A DNA stretch of 43,045 nucleotides from Chloroflexota bacterium (GTDB taxonomy: Bacteria > Chloroflexota > Ktedonobacteria > Ktedonobacterales > Ktedonobacteraceae), in NCBI GenBank assembly GCA_902812455.1, contig CADDZH010000038.1:1-43045 (forward strand), in the 5' to 3' direction. The first letter of the stretch is position 1. Each line of letters opens with the position of its first letter. Below the pieces are notes generated by a model that was given only the letters and a program-made list of their open reading frames with translations, did not search any database and was not told where the DNA came from. Below, piece after piece: positions 25,346 to 33,834 of the stretch. The position numbers and the translations under genes are program-made.

Positions 25346-28300
25346 ATGGAACAGCCGGCATTACTTACTATTGTACGTACAGAAACTGCCTATCGCTTTC
25401 GCCTCGATCTTCCCGATAGGCCTGTAACAGGCCAGGAATATACAACTGAGATTACACCTGAGATACGCGAGCGCTTGCGCCGTTTGCAGCAGGCGGCAGC
25501 ACACTACATGCAAGGATTGCTTGCAAATAGCAGGCGCCAGACCATCAAGATGAGTGTAGCAGGCGATGCTCTCCCTGCCCTGGGACGTTTCCTTTTCGAT
25601 ACGCTCCTGCCACCCCCTATACAGGAGGCCTTAGGTCACCTCGACATCCCCCTTGTCTTGAGTACAAATACTCCTGATATTCCCTGGGAATTGCTCTTTG
25701 AGGGGAATACCAGATCTGGTCATTTCCTTTGCCAACAATTGAGCATAGGCCGGCAGGTAAACAATGGCCGGGAAAGAGAGCATACCGGGACACTTCGCTT
25801 GCCCCTACCGGGGCCTGCGCGAAAACTAGGACGGCGCGAATCCCAGGCACTTTCCATCCTGTTTCTTGTCAATCCTACAGGGGAACGCTTCACAGCCGAG
25901 GAAGAGGTGGCCACGCTCTGCACCACCCTGCCAGAAACTGTCTCGCGCGTCATCCTCTACCGGCAGCAAGCCAATCAGCTTGAAATGCGCATGCGTATCA
26001 CTGCGGAATCGCCGCAGGTAGTGCATTATGCCGGGGCATCACCCAGCCCGGCAAGCCCCGGTGAACCGGCATTACCCCTGGCAGGCAATTCACGCTTAGA
26101 TAAGAATACAGCCGAACAACTCTTCCAGTCACTTCCCCGCCACCCACTTGTTTTTCTTAGCTATCACGAGGATGAGCGGCAGGATAACAACGGCAATCTC
26201 TTCCTCAGCCAGCAGGAACGAGAAGATGCCATGGAAAAGATGGCCAGCAATTTGATTGCCGCAGGCGCAGGGGCTGTGATTGCCATGCGCTGGCCTGTGA
26301 ATCCCCTGCATACGCGAGAATTCATAGCGCTCTTCTACCAGGAAATAGCTGATGGTGTCTCGATTGGAGAAGCCATGCGCCGGGCAAGATCGAATGTACT
26401 CCAGCAGTCGCCCGAAGACATCTCTTCCCTGACCTACATCCTCTATGGTGAGCCTACCCAGCGCCTGGTCGCCAGCTCGGCCGCAAGTAAAGAGCGCAAC
26501 ATTGAGCCGCGCTTCGATGCTTTTGAAGATAGCCAGTTGATCTCTCCTATGATCCCTGCTTCTAACGCGCTTGATCGCCGCTTTCTACAGGAAGTGCTGG
26601 GGATTGCGCTCTCCGAAGCGCGGCGCATGCACAAAGACTACCTGGGCACACCGCACCTGTTCATTGCCCTGACAAAGCTCGATGGCGGGTGCACCCAGGA
26701 TGCCCTCAAGAGCCTCGGCTTCTCCCCCAAGCAGGTGCGCGATGTTATTCGCCTTGCGCTGGGCAACGGAAAAGCTTCCATAGACACACCCATTCTGCCA
26801 ACGCGCCGTTGTAAAGAAATTCTCCAGACAGCCGAACGCAATGCCTTAAGCTCCGGTTCGCCAGCTATCGACGAACGCGCCATCGCGCAAGCAGTGCTCA
26901 GTGAAGGAGATGGCGTCACGCACGAACTCCTTACCAAACTGGGCATCAATCCGGCACAGTTGATTGATCTGATCCTGGCCAGCAATGCCCGTGCATTACT
27001 CGAACTGGTTCCCTCCGTAAGCGCCAATCCGGCTGCTGCTCCCGCCGATCTGCCCATTGGCATCAGTCCCGAGGTTGGCGTTAAGGGAGGCACTTCGGTG
27101 CTGGAACGGCTGGGCCGCGACCTGACAAAGCAGGCCAGCATGAAGCAACTGACACCGCTGATTGGGCGTGAAAAAGAGATTCGCCAGCTCATGCAAACGC
27201 TCATGCTCAAAGACCGCAATAACCCGATCCTGATTGGCGACTCGGGCGTGGGCAAAACCACCATCGTCGGCGGCCTGGCGCAGCGTATCGTCGATGGCAA
27301 GGTTCCTCCCGAACTGCGTGGCAAGCGCCTGATCGAACTCTCGGCCAGTTCCCTGGTCGCTGGCACCAAATACCGGGGCGAATTTGAGGAGCGCCTGCTC
27401 AAGGTGCTTGAAGAGGCCGAAGGAAGCGGCAACATCATTCTCTTCATTGATGAAATGCACCTCTTGATCGGCACCGGGCGCGCAGCCGAAGGCAGCATCG
27501 ACGCCGCCGGCATCCTCAAACCCGCGCTGGCCGGCGGCCGCCTGCGCTGCATAGGAGCCACCACCCCACAGGAATATCGCTTGATCGAAAAAGACGCTGC
27601 GCTGGAACGCCGCCTGCGACCCATTATGATCGAGGAACCTTCGGCGGAAGAAGCCCTGACCATCCTCACCGGCATGCGCGACCTGTATGAGCAGCACCAT
27701 CATGTGACGATTACCAAAGAAGCGCTCCATGCGGCTGTGCATCTTTCTGTGCAATACCTGCCAAACTTACGCCTTCCCGACAAGGCATGTAGCGTCCTGG
27801 ATGAAGCCTGCTCGCGAGCCCGCGTCTTCTCCCTGGAAGAAAGTTCCTCTGAGCCTTCAGGGCAGGATGACGACTTCGATACATTCGACGAAATGCCGAT
27901 TATTACCGCTTCCATGATCGCCGAGGTGATCGCCCATCGCACAGGTATTCCGGTGCAGGCGCCTGGCCGCGAGGAGCGAGACCGCCTGCTGAACCTGGAG
28001 TCACGCCTCAAGACCAGGGTTATCGGCCAGGATGAGGCCATCAGCCGCGTGGCACAGGCGATCCAGGTGGCGCGTGCGGGATTGAAGCCGCGCAATCGCC
28101 CCTCCGGCGTCTTCCTCTTCTTAGGCCCCACAGGCGTGGGCAAAACCGAGCTTGCGCGCGCCTTAGCAGCCGAAGTGTTCGGCTCTGATGAGCACCTGAT
28201 TCGCATTGACATGTCAGAATACATGGAGAAGCACGCCGTCTCACGCATGATCGGCGCCCCTCCCGGCTATATCGGCTACGACCAGGAAGGCCAGTTGACG

Positions 28301-28966
28301 GGCAAGCTGCGGCGCCGCCCGCATTGCGTCGTCCTGCTCGACGAAGTAGAGAAAGCACACCCCGAGGTCTTTGATCTCTTCCTGCAGGTCTTTGATGCCG
28401 GTCGCCTCACCGATGCCCAGGGCCACACAGTTGATGCACAACACGCCATCTGGATTATGACCTCGAACATCGGCACAGATATGCTAGGGCGCTCCGTGCC
28501 AAGTGGCTTTCGCGCAACCATGAAGGAAACGGCAGAGGAGATGCAGCGCGAGCGCTTGCTCGAGCGGCTGCGCCAGACCTTCCGGCCCGAGTTTCTCAAT
28601 CGCGTTGACGAGATAGTCATTTTCCACCCGCTGGGCCACGAACAGATGCAGGCCATTACACGCCTGCAAATGAACGAGCTGGCCGCCCGCCTGTTAGAGC
28701 AGGGGCTGACCTTGCAAGCCGGCGATTCTGCCATCGAGCTGCTGTGTAAAGAGGGTTTCAGCCAGACACAGGGAGCGCGACCGCTGCGCAGGGCTATCGA
28801 GCGCTTACTTACTGTTCCCTTAAGCCTGCGTATCCTGCTGGGCAATCTCCCTGAACATGGCGAGGTTCATGTCACAGCCGTGGATGGGAAGCTCGAAATT
28901 GATATCAGGGAGCCTACTTTACAGGAGCCGCACCCAGGGCAAGGACAAGCCCTGCCCCTACCATAG
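25346..28966 (+). CDS. CHAT-domain / Clp_N / double AAA+ (ClpC/ClpA-type) fusion unfoldase
   Basis: 1206 residues. Residues ~30-375 are a CHAT (caspase-like) domain: IPWELLFEG, VVHYAGAS, LVFLSYHEDE and the terminal block GAGAVIAMRWPVNPLHTREF...YILYGEP. The usual His-Gly is Ala231-Ser232 after HYAG, and there is no Cys in the LSAC position (residues 271-274 are LSYH), so peptidase activity is doubtful. Residues ~408-560 are a Clp_N domain. AAA-1 has Walker A 631-638 (GDSGVGKT) and Walker B FIDE 700-703. AAA-2 has Walker A 927-934 (GPTGVGKT) and Walker B LLDE 997-1000. The coiled-coil M-domain of ClpC/ClpB between them is absent (an acidic linker instead). The ClpP-docking loop region reads PSGFRA, keeping Gly-Phe. 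The final residues come from a repeat. Inferred: an unfoldase with a CHAT sensor; ClpP is not in the window. Confidence 0.9.
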   Translation: MEQPALLTIVRTETAYRFRLDLPDRPVTGQEYTTEITPEIRERLRRLQQAAAHYMQGLLANSRRQTIKMSVAGDALPALGRFLFDTLLPPPIQEALGHLDIPLVLSTNTPDIPWELLFEGNTRSGHFLCQQLSIGRQVNNGREREHTGTLRLPLPGPARKLGRRESQALSILFLVNPTGERFTAEEEVATLCTTLPETVSRVILYRQQANQLEMRMRITAESPQVVHYAGASPSPASPGEPALPLAGNSRLDKNTAEQLFQSLPRHPLVFLSYHEDERQDNNGNLFLSQQEREDAMEKMASNLIAAGAGAVIAMRWPVNPLHTREFIALFYQEIADGVSIGEAMRRARSNVLQQSPEDISSLTYILYGEPTQRLVASSAASKERNIEPRFDAFEDSQLISPMIPASNALDRRFLQEVLGIALSEARRMHKDYLGTPHLFIALTKLDGGCTQDALKSLGFSPKQVRDVIRLALGNGKASIDTPILPTRRCKEILQTAERNALSSGSPAIDERAIAQAVLSEGDGVTHELLTKLGINPAQLIDLILASNARALLELVPSVSANPAAAPADLPIGISPEVGVKGGTSVLERLGRDLTKQASMKQLTPLIGREKEIRQLMQTLMLKDRNNPILIGDSGVGKTTIVGGLAQRIVDGKVPPELRGKRLIELSASSLVAGTKYRGEFEERLLKVLEEAEGSGNIILFIDEMHLLIGTGRAAEGSIDAAGILKPALAGGRLRCIGATTPQEYRLIEKDAALERRLRPIMIEEPSAEEALTILTGMRDLYEQHHHVTITKEALHAAVHLSVQYLPNLRLPDKACSVLDEACSRARVFSLEESSSEPSGQDDDFDTFDEMPIITASMIAEVIAHRTGIPVQAPGREERDRLLNLESRLKTRVIGQDEAISRVAQAIQVARAGLKPRNRPSGVFLFLGPTGVGKTELARALAAEVFGSDEHLIRIDMSEYMEKHAVSRMIGAPPGYIGYDQEGQLTGKLRRRPHCVVLLDEVEKAHPEVFDLFLQVFDAGRLTDAQGHTVDAQHAIWIMTSNIGTDMLGRSVPSGFRATMKETAEEMQRERLLERLRQTFRPEFLNRVDEIVIFHPLGHEQMQAITRLQMNELAARLLEQGLTLQAGDSAIELLCKEGFSQTQGARPLRRAIERLLTVPLSLRILLGNLPEHGEVHVTAVDGKLEIDIREPTLQEPHPGQGQALPLP

Positions 28967-29040
28967 GACAGGGGCAAACCCTGTCCCTACCCTATTTCGC
29001 AGGCCGATATGCGGAGGGTAGGGACAACCCTTGCGGTTGA
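28935..29040. repeat. Dispersed hairpin repeat cluster, family C, copy 2
   Basis: Stems CAGGGC...GCCCTG (28935-28954, inside the coding end of the Clp fusion), GGACAGGG-gcaaa-CCCTGTCC (about 28966-28986) and CAACC-cttgc-GGTTG (near 29025-29039), with CCCCTACC/GTAGGGAC links. It lies between convergent genes, so it may act as a terminator for both. Confidence 0.6.
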
Positions 29041-29066
29041 TCTGGCAGGCCATTCCATTCTGTGCG

Positions 29067-30098
29067 TCATTCGCCAACTTTCTTTTCCCCTCGCACTTTG
29101 ACTCCCAATCCTGGCCCATCCGGCAGGATGAGCTTCCCCTTTTCAACAGTGACGCCCACATATGGGTCATTATCGATCAGCAAATTGCCATCGAGATCGG
29201 CGTAATCGACCAAGGGCGTCAGGTGCGCAGCAGCAGTAATGGCCATCGAGCTTTCGATCATACAGCCAATCATCACACGCAGGTTATGCGCGCGCGCCAC
29301 GTGGATCATCTTCAATGCGTTACGAATGCCCCCACATTTCATAAGCTTGATATTGATGCCATCGACGCACTCCGCAATGCGGGGGATATCCTCTGCGGTG
29401 ACACAGCTCTCATCGGCAATAACCGGAACCGGCACATTATCGCGTATTAACTTCAAGCCCGCCCAGTCGTGCGCGGGAACGGGCTGCTCAACAAATTCGA
29501 TGTTATAGGGAGCGAGCGCATTGATATTTTTGATAGCCTCTTTAGGTGTCCAACCCGTGTTGGCATCCACGCGAATGGTAGCAGCAGAAACTTCACGGAT
29601 GGCCTGGATAATCTCCAGGTCGTGCCTGGTGCCAACTTTGATCTTGAGGATAGGATAATCAAGGGCCAGCAGAGCTTTCTTGGCCATGTTGGTTGGCGTA
29701 TCGAGGCCGATGGTGAACGAGGTAGAGGCCGTATGAGCCGGGTTCAGCCCCAGGAGCTTATAGAGCGGTACATTCAACATCTTCCCGATGATGTCATACA
29801 GCGCCATATCGACAGCCGCCTTCGCCGAAGGATTGAGGCCAATGATCTCGTCGAGCTTGCCGAGGATATCTTCAAGCGCAAAGGGATCATCGCCGAGATT
29901 GCCCGCGAACATCGCGATGCAGGCAAGCACCGTTTCTGGACTCTCACCGTAATATTCCGCCGGTGAGGCTTCGCCATAGCCTGTAAATTCCTCGTGGTTG
30001 ATCTGCACGATCACGTTCTGTGATACATACTGCACGCCACGCGCAATACGAAATGGGAAGGTAAGTTTCAGGTCAATAGGTTTAGCATCGATATGCAT
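29067..30098 (-). CDS. Dipeptide epimerase (L-Ala-D/L-Glu epimerase-like, enolase superfamily)
   Basis: 343 residues, AGGAGG about 11 bases before the ATG. Muconate-lactonising subgroup of the enolase superfamily. LKIKVG (KxK, near residues 151-156) and NIKLMKCGG (Lys near 250) give the two catalytic lysines. RVDANTGW, EFVEQP and ADES give the three Mg2+ ligands. The C-terminal DLDGNLLI motif is typical of dipeptide epimerases. Reaction: epimerisation of L-Ala-D-Glu to L-Ala-L-Glu in peptidoglycan peptide recycling. A DgcN-type gene on the same strand 1.2 kb away, also a common partner, supports a role in D-glutamate/cell-wall peptide use. Confidence 0.92.
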   Translation of the reverse strand: MHIDAKPIDLKLTFPFRIARGVQYVSQNVIVQINHEEFTGYGEASPAEYYGESPETVLACIAMFAGNLGDDPFALEDILGKLDEIIGLNPSAKAAVDMALYDIIGKMLNVPLYKLLGLNPAHTASTSFTIGLDTPTNMAKKALLALDYPILKIKVGTRHDLEIIQAIREVSAATIRVDANTGWTPKEAIKNINALAPYNIEFVEQPVPAHDWAGLKLIRDNVPVPVIADESCVTAEDIPRIAECVDGINIKLMKCGGIRNALKMIHVARAHNLRVMIGCMIESSMAITAAAHLTPLVDYADLDGNLLIDNDPYVGVTVEKGKLILPDGPGLGVKVRGEKKVGE

Positions 30099-30268
30099 AA
30101 TGTGCTGGTCCTCCTCTGCTAAGACACTCTTTCAGTATAACATAGTAGGTTCTTGTCCGTCCCACTATAACACTTGAAAAGAAGACAAGGAACAAAGGGT
30201 ATGTATTTTGCGTCTTAGTCTGTAGATAAACTCTTGTCCAGAGAGTGCCCCTAAGCAAGGAGAATATA

Positions 30269-30736
30269 ATGGGAGTAAAAAAAATTGTATTAGCTCTTCC
30301 GTTATTCCTGTTGATCGTTGGCTGTAGCGCCTCCAATCCGGGTGGAAGTCTCTCCCCAAAACCCACAACATTATATGTTACTCGTATAAACCTTATCTCT
30401 GCAAACGGCTTTGCCCCTTTTCAAACAACGATCCACGATGCTGCTATGGTAGAGCATCTCTATGCTGCTGCCCTGGCCCTCCCCGCTGTCCCTCCAAGAG
30501 GAGTCAAGAGTATGTGTCTCAATGATCTAGGTTTACGGTATCGTCTGGTTTTTCGGCCAACTCCTCTTCCATCGAACCAAATGGAATTAAATCCAGGTGG
30601 CTGCCAACTCCTGTATATAAGGACAGGAAACTATAGGGGGACAGGGAAAATAGATGTGCGTCAGATGGACACAGCTTTTCTCTCTTTATTTGCAAGAACT
30701 ATTAAGGTCCCGTGGCTCGGTGAGCCATCGTTGTAG
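30269..30736 (+). CDS. Small lipoprotein, copy 1 of a tandem pair
   Basis: 155 residues from ATG 30269 with AAGGAG six bases upstream; a GTG at 30245 is in frame but overlaps that site. Signal peptide ending in lipobox LIVGCS, then a Ser/Pro-rich linker and a ~110-residue domain. It shares with the next gene the pattern (A/M)V-x-x-LY-x-AA-x-ALP-x-x-PP and a later Gly-Cys. Two further Cys could form a disulphide. Exported and membrane-anchored; function unknown. Confidence 0.82.
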   Translation: MGVKKIVLALPLFLLIVGCSASNPGGSLSPKPTTLYVTRINLISANGFAPFQTTIHDAAMVEHLYAAALALPAVPPRGVKSMCLNDLGLRYRLVFRPTPLPSNQMELNPGGCQLLYIRTGNYRGTGKIDVRQMDTAFLSLFARTIKVPWLGEPSL

Positions 30737-30778
30737 CATCTCAGGTTGCTCGACTTTCTCTCTAGGAAGGGGGCAGCG

Positions 30779-31243
30779 ATGCAATTCCAAAGAGCGATAT
30801 TGATTCTGCTCGCGGTTCTCCTGCTCGCTGGCTGTAGCGCTGTAAGCCGGCCTGGCGGAACGGGTAGTAATAGCATTCCTTTATCCACAGCTACACCTGT
30901 GTTGCCTACAGCATTGCATGTCACACGTCCCGCTATCAATGGATATCCCTCTCTTAATCGTAGAGTACAGGATACACAAGCCGTGCAGCGGCTCTACCGG
31001 GCGGCATATGCACTGCCTGTTCGCCCACCTGGAACAGGTCATTGTCCATTAGATAATGGAATCATCAATTATCTGATTTTTCTGCGTGGCACGACTCCTC
31101 TGCAACAGATGACACTGCAGGCCACAGGCTGTCGATATTTGCGACTGGATCAATCGGATGGAGTGCGCTTGACAACCCAGGCTTTCCAATCATTATTCCT
31201 CAAGACCGTTGGCATTCCATCACTCGTTCCAGGAGTTTCGTGA
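30779..31243 (+). CDS. Small lipoprotein, copy 2 of a tandem pair
   Basis: 154 residues. ATG 30779 has AGGAAGGGGG upstream and lies 42 bases after the previous stop, so the two form an operon. Lipobox LLAGCS. The body AVQRLYRAAYALPVRPP...ATGCRYLRL aligns with copy 1 (LYAAALALPAVPP...PGGCQLLYI). Divergent paralogues from an old tandem duplication. Function unknown. Confidence 0.82.
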   Translation: MQFQRAILILLAVLLLAGCSAVSRPGGTGSNSIPLSTATPVLPTALHVTRPAINGYPSLNRRVQDTQAVQRLYRAAYALPVRPPGTGHCPLDNGIINYLIFLRGTTPLQQMTLQATGCRYLRLDQSDGVRLTTQAFQSLFLKTVGIPSLVPGVS

Positions 31244-31333
31244 CAAGAACAGAGCCTCTACCCTTGTTTTTGACGGACGCATTGGCAACCTGCTTGTATG
31301 GGGTATCCCAGCAGGCGATTGATAACAGTTCCT

Positions 31334-32386
31334 TTATTGCTCAAAGTTCTTCATAAGCGCATCCATCAATTTGCCGGCACCGAAGCGCAACACGTCGGTT
31401 GCCGGCAGGCCTGTCTCGTCTTCGGCACTTTTAAGCGCATCGCGAGCCTGTTCATCGCTCAGGCCATAGGTTATCAGGGCAAGACCAGCTACTTTGCATG
31501 GGCGTTCTGGGCGTATCCAGCTCACAGTATCTTCGTTGATCTGGATCATGCGTGACAGCGAGGGCAACCGGCAGTGATCATAGCCCTCGATGGTGACGGC
31601 TCCGGCTTTGTGGCAGAAGATCATAGCATCCGGCATAGAGCCGTGAATGAGACCGAGCGTTACAGGCGAATAGCCAGGATGGTTGAGCGCGCCCTGCCCT
31701 TCGACAAAAGCCCAATCGTACTCGTTTGTGAAATCGAGCACCATCTTCTCCACCATGCCAGCCACGAAGTCACTGATAATGCGGTCAACCGGCAGGCCCC
31801 TGCCCGAGACCATGATACCCGTCTGGCCGGTCGCAACGAAGGCGCTGCTCAGCCCGCGCCGCTGCGCTTCACGATCCAGCTCCAGGGCAGCCGTCATCTT
31901 GCCGGTTGCACAATCCGAGCCAACCACAAGAACGGTATGGCTGCCAGGGCGATGTGGGATGTATTGCGCAACGCGCCTCTCATCAGGCGGGCGACGCACA
32001 TCCCAGATCGTCACTCCCCGCCTCTCGGCAGCGGTCCGCAGCTCGGGATCGTCTGAAATGAAGACGTGCAAGCCACTGATAATATCCAGCCCGGCATCGA
32101 TGGCCGCCAGCAATTGCCAGCGCCACGCCTCGGGCAAACCTCCTCCTATCGGCGCAATCCCGATCAGCAGCGTATCGGGCCGGTATGCCAGGGCTTCGTT
32201 GATATCGCGCACGACGGGGATGCCCTTGCCGATGTCAGCGTCAAGCGCATGGGCAACATCCTGCCCCGCCCTGGTGCTATCGATGACGGCGACAACCGGG
32301 TCTTTGCCGTAGCGGATCACCCCCGTCGCCGTTTTGCCATAATGCCATTCAAAAGCCCCTTCGGCCAGTATCGCTACACGTCGCAT
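31334..32386 (-). CDS. DUF1611 / DgcN family protein (D-glutamate N-acetyltransferase-like)
   Basis: 350 residues from ATG 32386, which has GGGAAGGAG upstream; the ATG at 32413 has no site. It begins MRRVAILAEGAF as in the family. A P-loop-like GSDCATGKMT lies near residues 155-164, followed by VATGQTGIMVSGRG and EGQGALNHPGYS, the family's strongest blocks. Known: DgcN with DgcA is reported in D-glutamate catabolism, DgcN as an N-acetyltransferase; older annotation is 'DUF1611, NAD-dependent epimerase-like'. Its partner here is probably the dipeptide epimerase at 29067-30098 on the same strand, although two plus-strand lipoprotein genes lie between. Confidence 0.85.
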   Translation of the reverse strand: MRRVAILAEGAFEWHYGKTATGVIRYGKDPVVAVIDSTRAGQDVAHALDADIGKGIPVVRDINEALAYRPDTLLIGIAPIGGGLPEAWRWQLLAAIDAGLDIISGLHVFISDDPELRTAAERRGVTIWDVRRPPDERRVAQYIPHRPGSHTVLVVGSDCATGKMTAALELDREAQRRGLSSAFVATGQTGIMVSGRGLPVDRIISDFVAGMVEKMVLDFTNEYDWAFVEGQGALNHPGYSPVTLGLIHGSMPDAMIFCHKAGAVTIEGYDHCRLPSLSRMIQINEDTVSWIRPERPCKVAGLALITYGLSDEQARDALKSAEDETGLPATDVLRFGAGKLMDALMKNFEQ

Positions 32387-32536
32387 ATTCTTGTCTACTC
32401 CTTCCCTGTCCATTGCGTCTAGGACATTATACTATACAATGTAACAAAGAAAGGTTACCCTCCGCCCCTCAACTCGTTTTACCAATGGGAAATGTAGTTA
32501 GTTGGGGAGGAGGATGCCTCCTATTGAGGCAATGTT

Positions 32537-33811
32537 ATGCAACCGTCTACTCGTTACGTGGTGAGGGATGCTGGGGTTTCCACTACACAGCTTGACCATA
32601 CTTACACATCTACATTAGAACCCGGTAAAGAGATATCTGCGCAGGATGGCACTATTTCAAGCCGGGTATCATGGCTGCAAGCGCTGAAAAATGTTCTGCC
32701 TATCTATCTCGCCATCCATCTAGCCTTTTTCTTGCTGACCTATCTCTCTGTCTTATTTACTCTGGGAAACTTTTCGACGAGGGCTTTGCGAATATCCACT
32801 CTGCTACACGTCTGGTACCGCTGGGATAGCGGCCATTTTACGTCAATCGCGACAAAAGGCTATGATCTCCCTTACAGGACGGCTTTTTTCCCGCTCTATC
32901 CCTTGCTAGAAGGTGGCCTGACCTTCCTCACTCGCGATGCTTTTGTGGCGGGCCTGATAATCTCTAATCTGGCAGGCTTGGGAATGCTTACTATCCTCTA
33001 CCGGCTGGTAGCAGAGGATTTCGATGCTGAACGGGCCTACCGCTCCGCTCTCTATCTCTCAATCTTTCCCACGGCGTTTTTCTTTGCCGCGGCCTATAAT
33101 GAGTCACTTTTTCTCTTGCTGGCCCTGCTCAGTTTCTACTGCATGCGGCATGGTCACTGGTGGCTGGCCGGGCTTGCTGGTTTTCTCGCCAGCCTGACTC
33201 GCTCGGCGGGACTGCTCCTGCTTGTGCCATTTATCTATGAGTATTATGAATACTGGCGCCAGCATGACTTCCGGCCAAGAGCTATACGCATCGATCTGCT
33301 CGGCGCCCTCGGCATACCCGCCGGCACCGGCGTTTTTGCCCTCTATTGCCTGTACCGCTTTCACAACGCGCTGGCATTCTCACAGGCGCAAAGTGTATGG
33401 CTGCGTCACCTGCACGGCCCCTGGCACGGCTTGCTCGACTCCTTTTTGATTGTCACCCGCACGAGCATACTCAGCTTCAATTCGATACACAACGTGATCG
33501 ATCTGAGCGCAGGCCTGTTTATACTGGCTTTGACAGCTTTTGGTTTTATTGGGCCGTGGAAGTTCCCCAGGCATCTGCTGTCCTACGGCCTCTATGGCGG
33601 CGCCATCTACCTTTTCCTCGTTGTCTTTCCCTCCGATGGCACATTTCCGCTACAATCGCTTTCTCGCCTTGTCCTGGAAGTCTTCCCGGCCTTCATAGTG
33701 CTGGCCGCCATTGGTAAGAACCGGCAGTTCAATTTGTATTACCTCGTCGTCTCCGTTACGCTGCTCGCCTTCATGCTGCTCCAGTTTTTAACCGGTGGCT
33801 GGATCGTATAA
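32537..33811 (+). CDS. PIG-V-like integral membrane mannosyltransferase
   Basis: 424 residues. ATG with TTGAGGCAATGTT upstream. A ~50-residue cytoplasmic N-terminus, then about ten membrane helices. The first loop holds WYRWDSGHFTSIATKGYD and AFFPLYPLLEGG, the signature of PIG-V/GPI mannosyltransferase II-like GT-C enzymes. YNESLFLLLALLSFY and SLTRSAGLLLLVPF are later family blocks. Inferred: transfer of mannose from a polyprenyl-phosphate donor to a lipid or surface glycan. Acceptor unknown. Confidence 0.85.
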   Translation: MQPSTRYVVRDAGVSTTQLDHTYTSTLEPGKEISAQDGTISSRVSWLQALKNVLPIYLAIHLAFFLLTYLSVLFTLGNFSTRALRISTLLHVWYRWDSGHFTSIATKGYDLPYRTAFFPLYPLLEGGLTFLTRDAFVAGLIISNLAGLGMLTILYRLVAEDFDAERAYRSALYLSIFPTAFFFAAAYNESLFLLLALLSFYCMRHGHWWLAGLAGFLASLTRSAGLLLLVPFIYEYYEYWRQHDFRPRAIRIDLLGALGIPAGTGVFALYCLYRFHNALAFSQAQSVWLRHLHGPWHGLLDSFLIVTRTSILSFNSIHNVIDLSAGLFILALTAFGFIGPWKFPRHLLSYGLYGGAIYLFLVVFPSDGTFPLQSLSRLVLEVFPAFIVLAAIGKNRQFNLYYLVVSVTLLAFMLLQFLTGGWIV

Positions 33812-33834
33812 GGGTCGTAAGGGCCCATCCTCTT

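Noticed and set aside
26638..27675. 345-residue minus-strand frame
   Set aside because: Antisense shadow of the AAA-1 region of the CHAT-Clp gene; Ser/Arg-rich, no domain.
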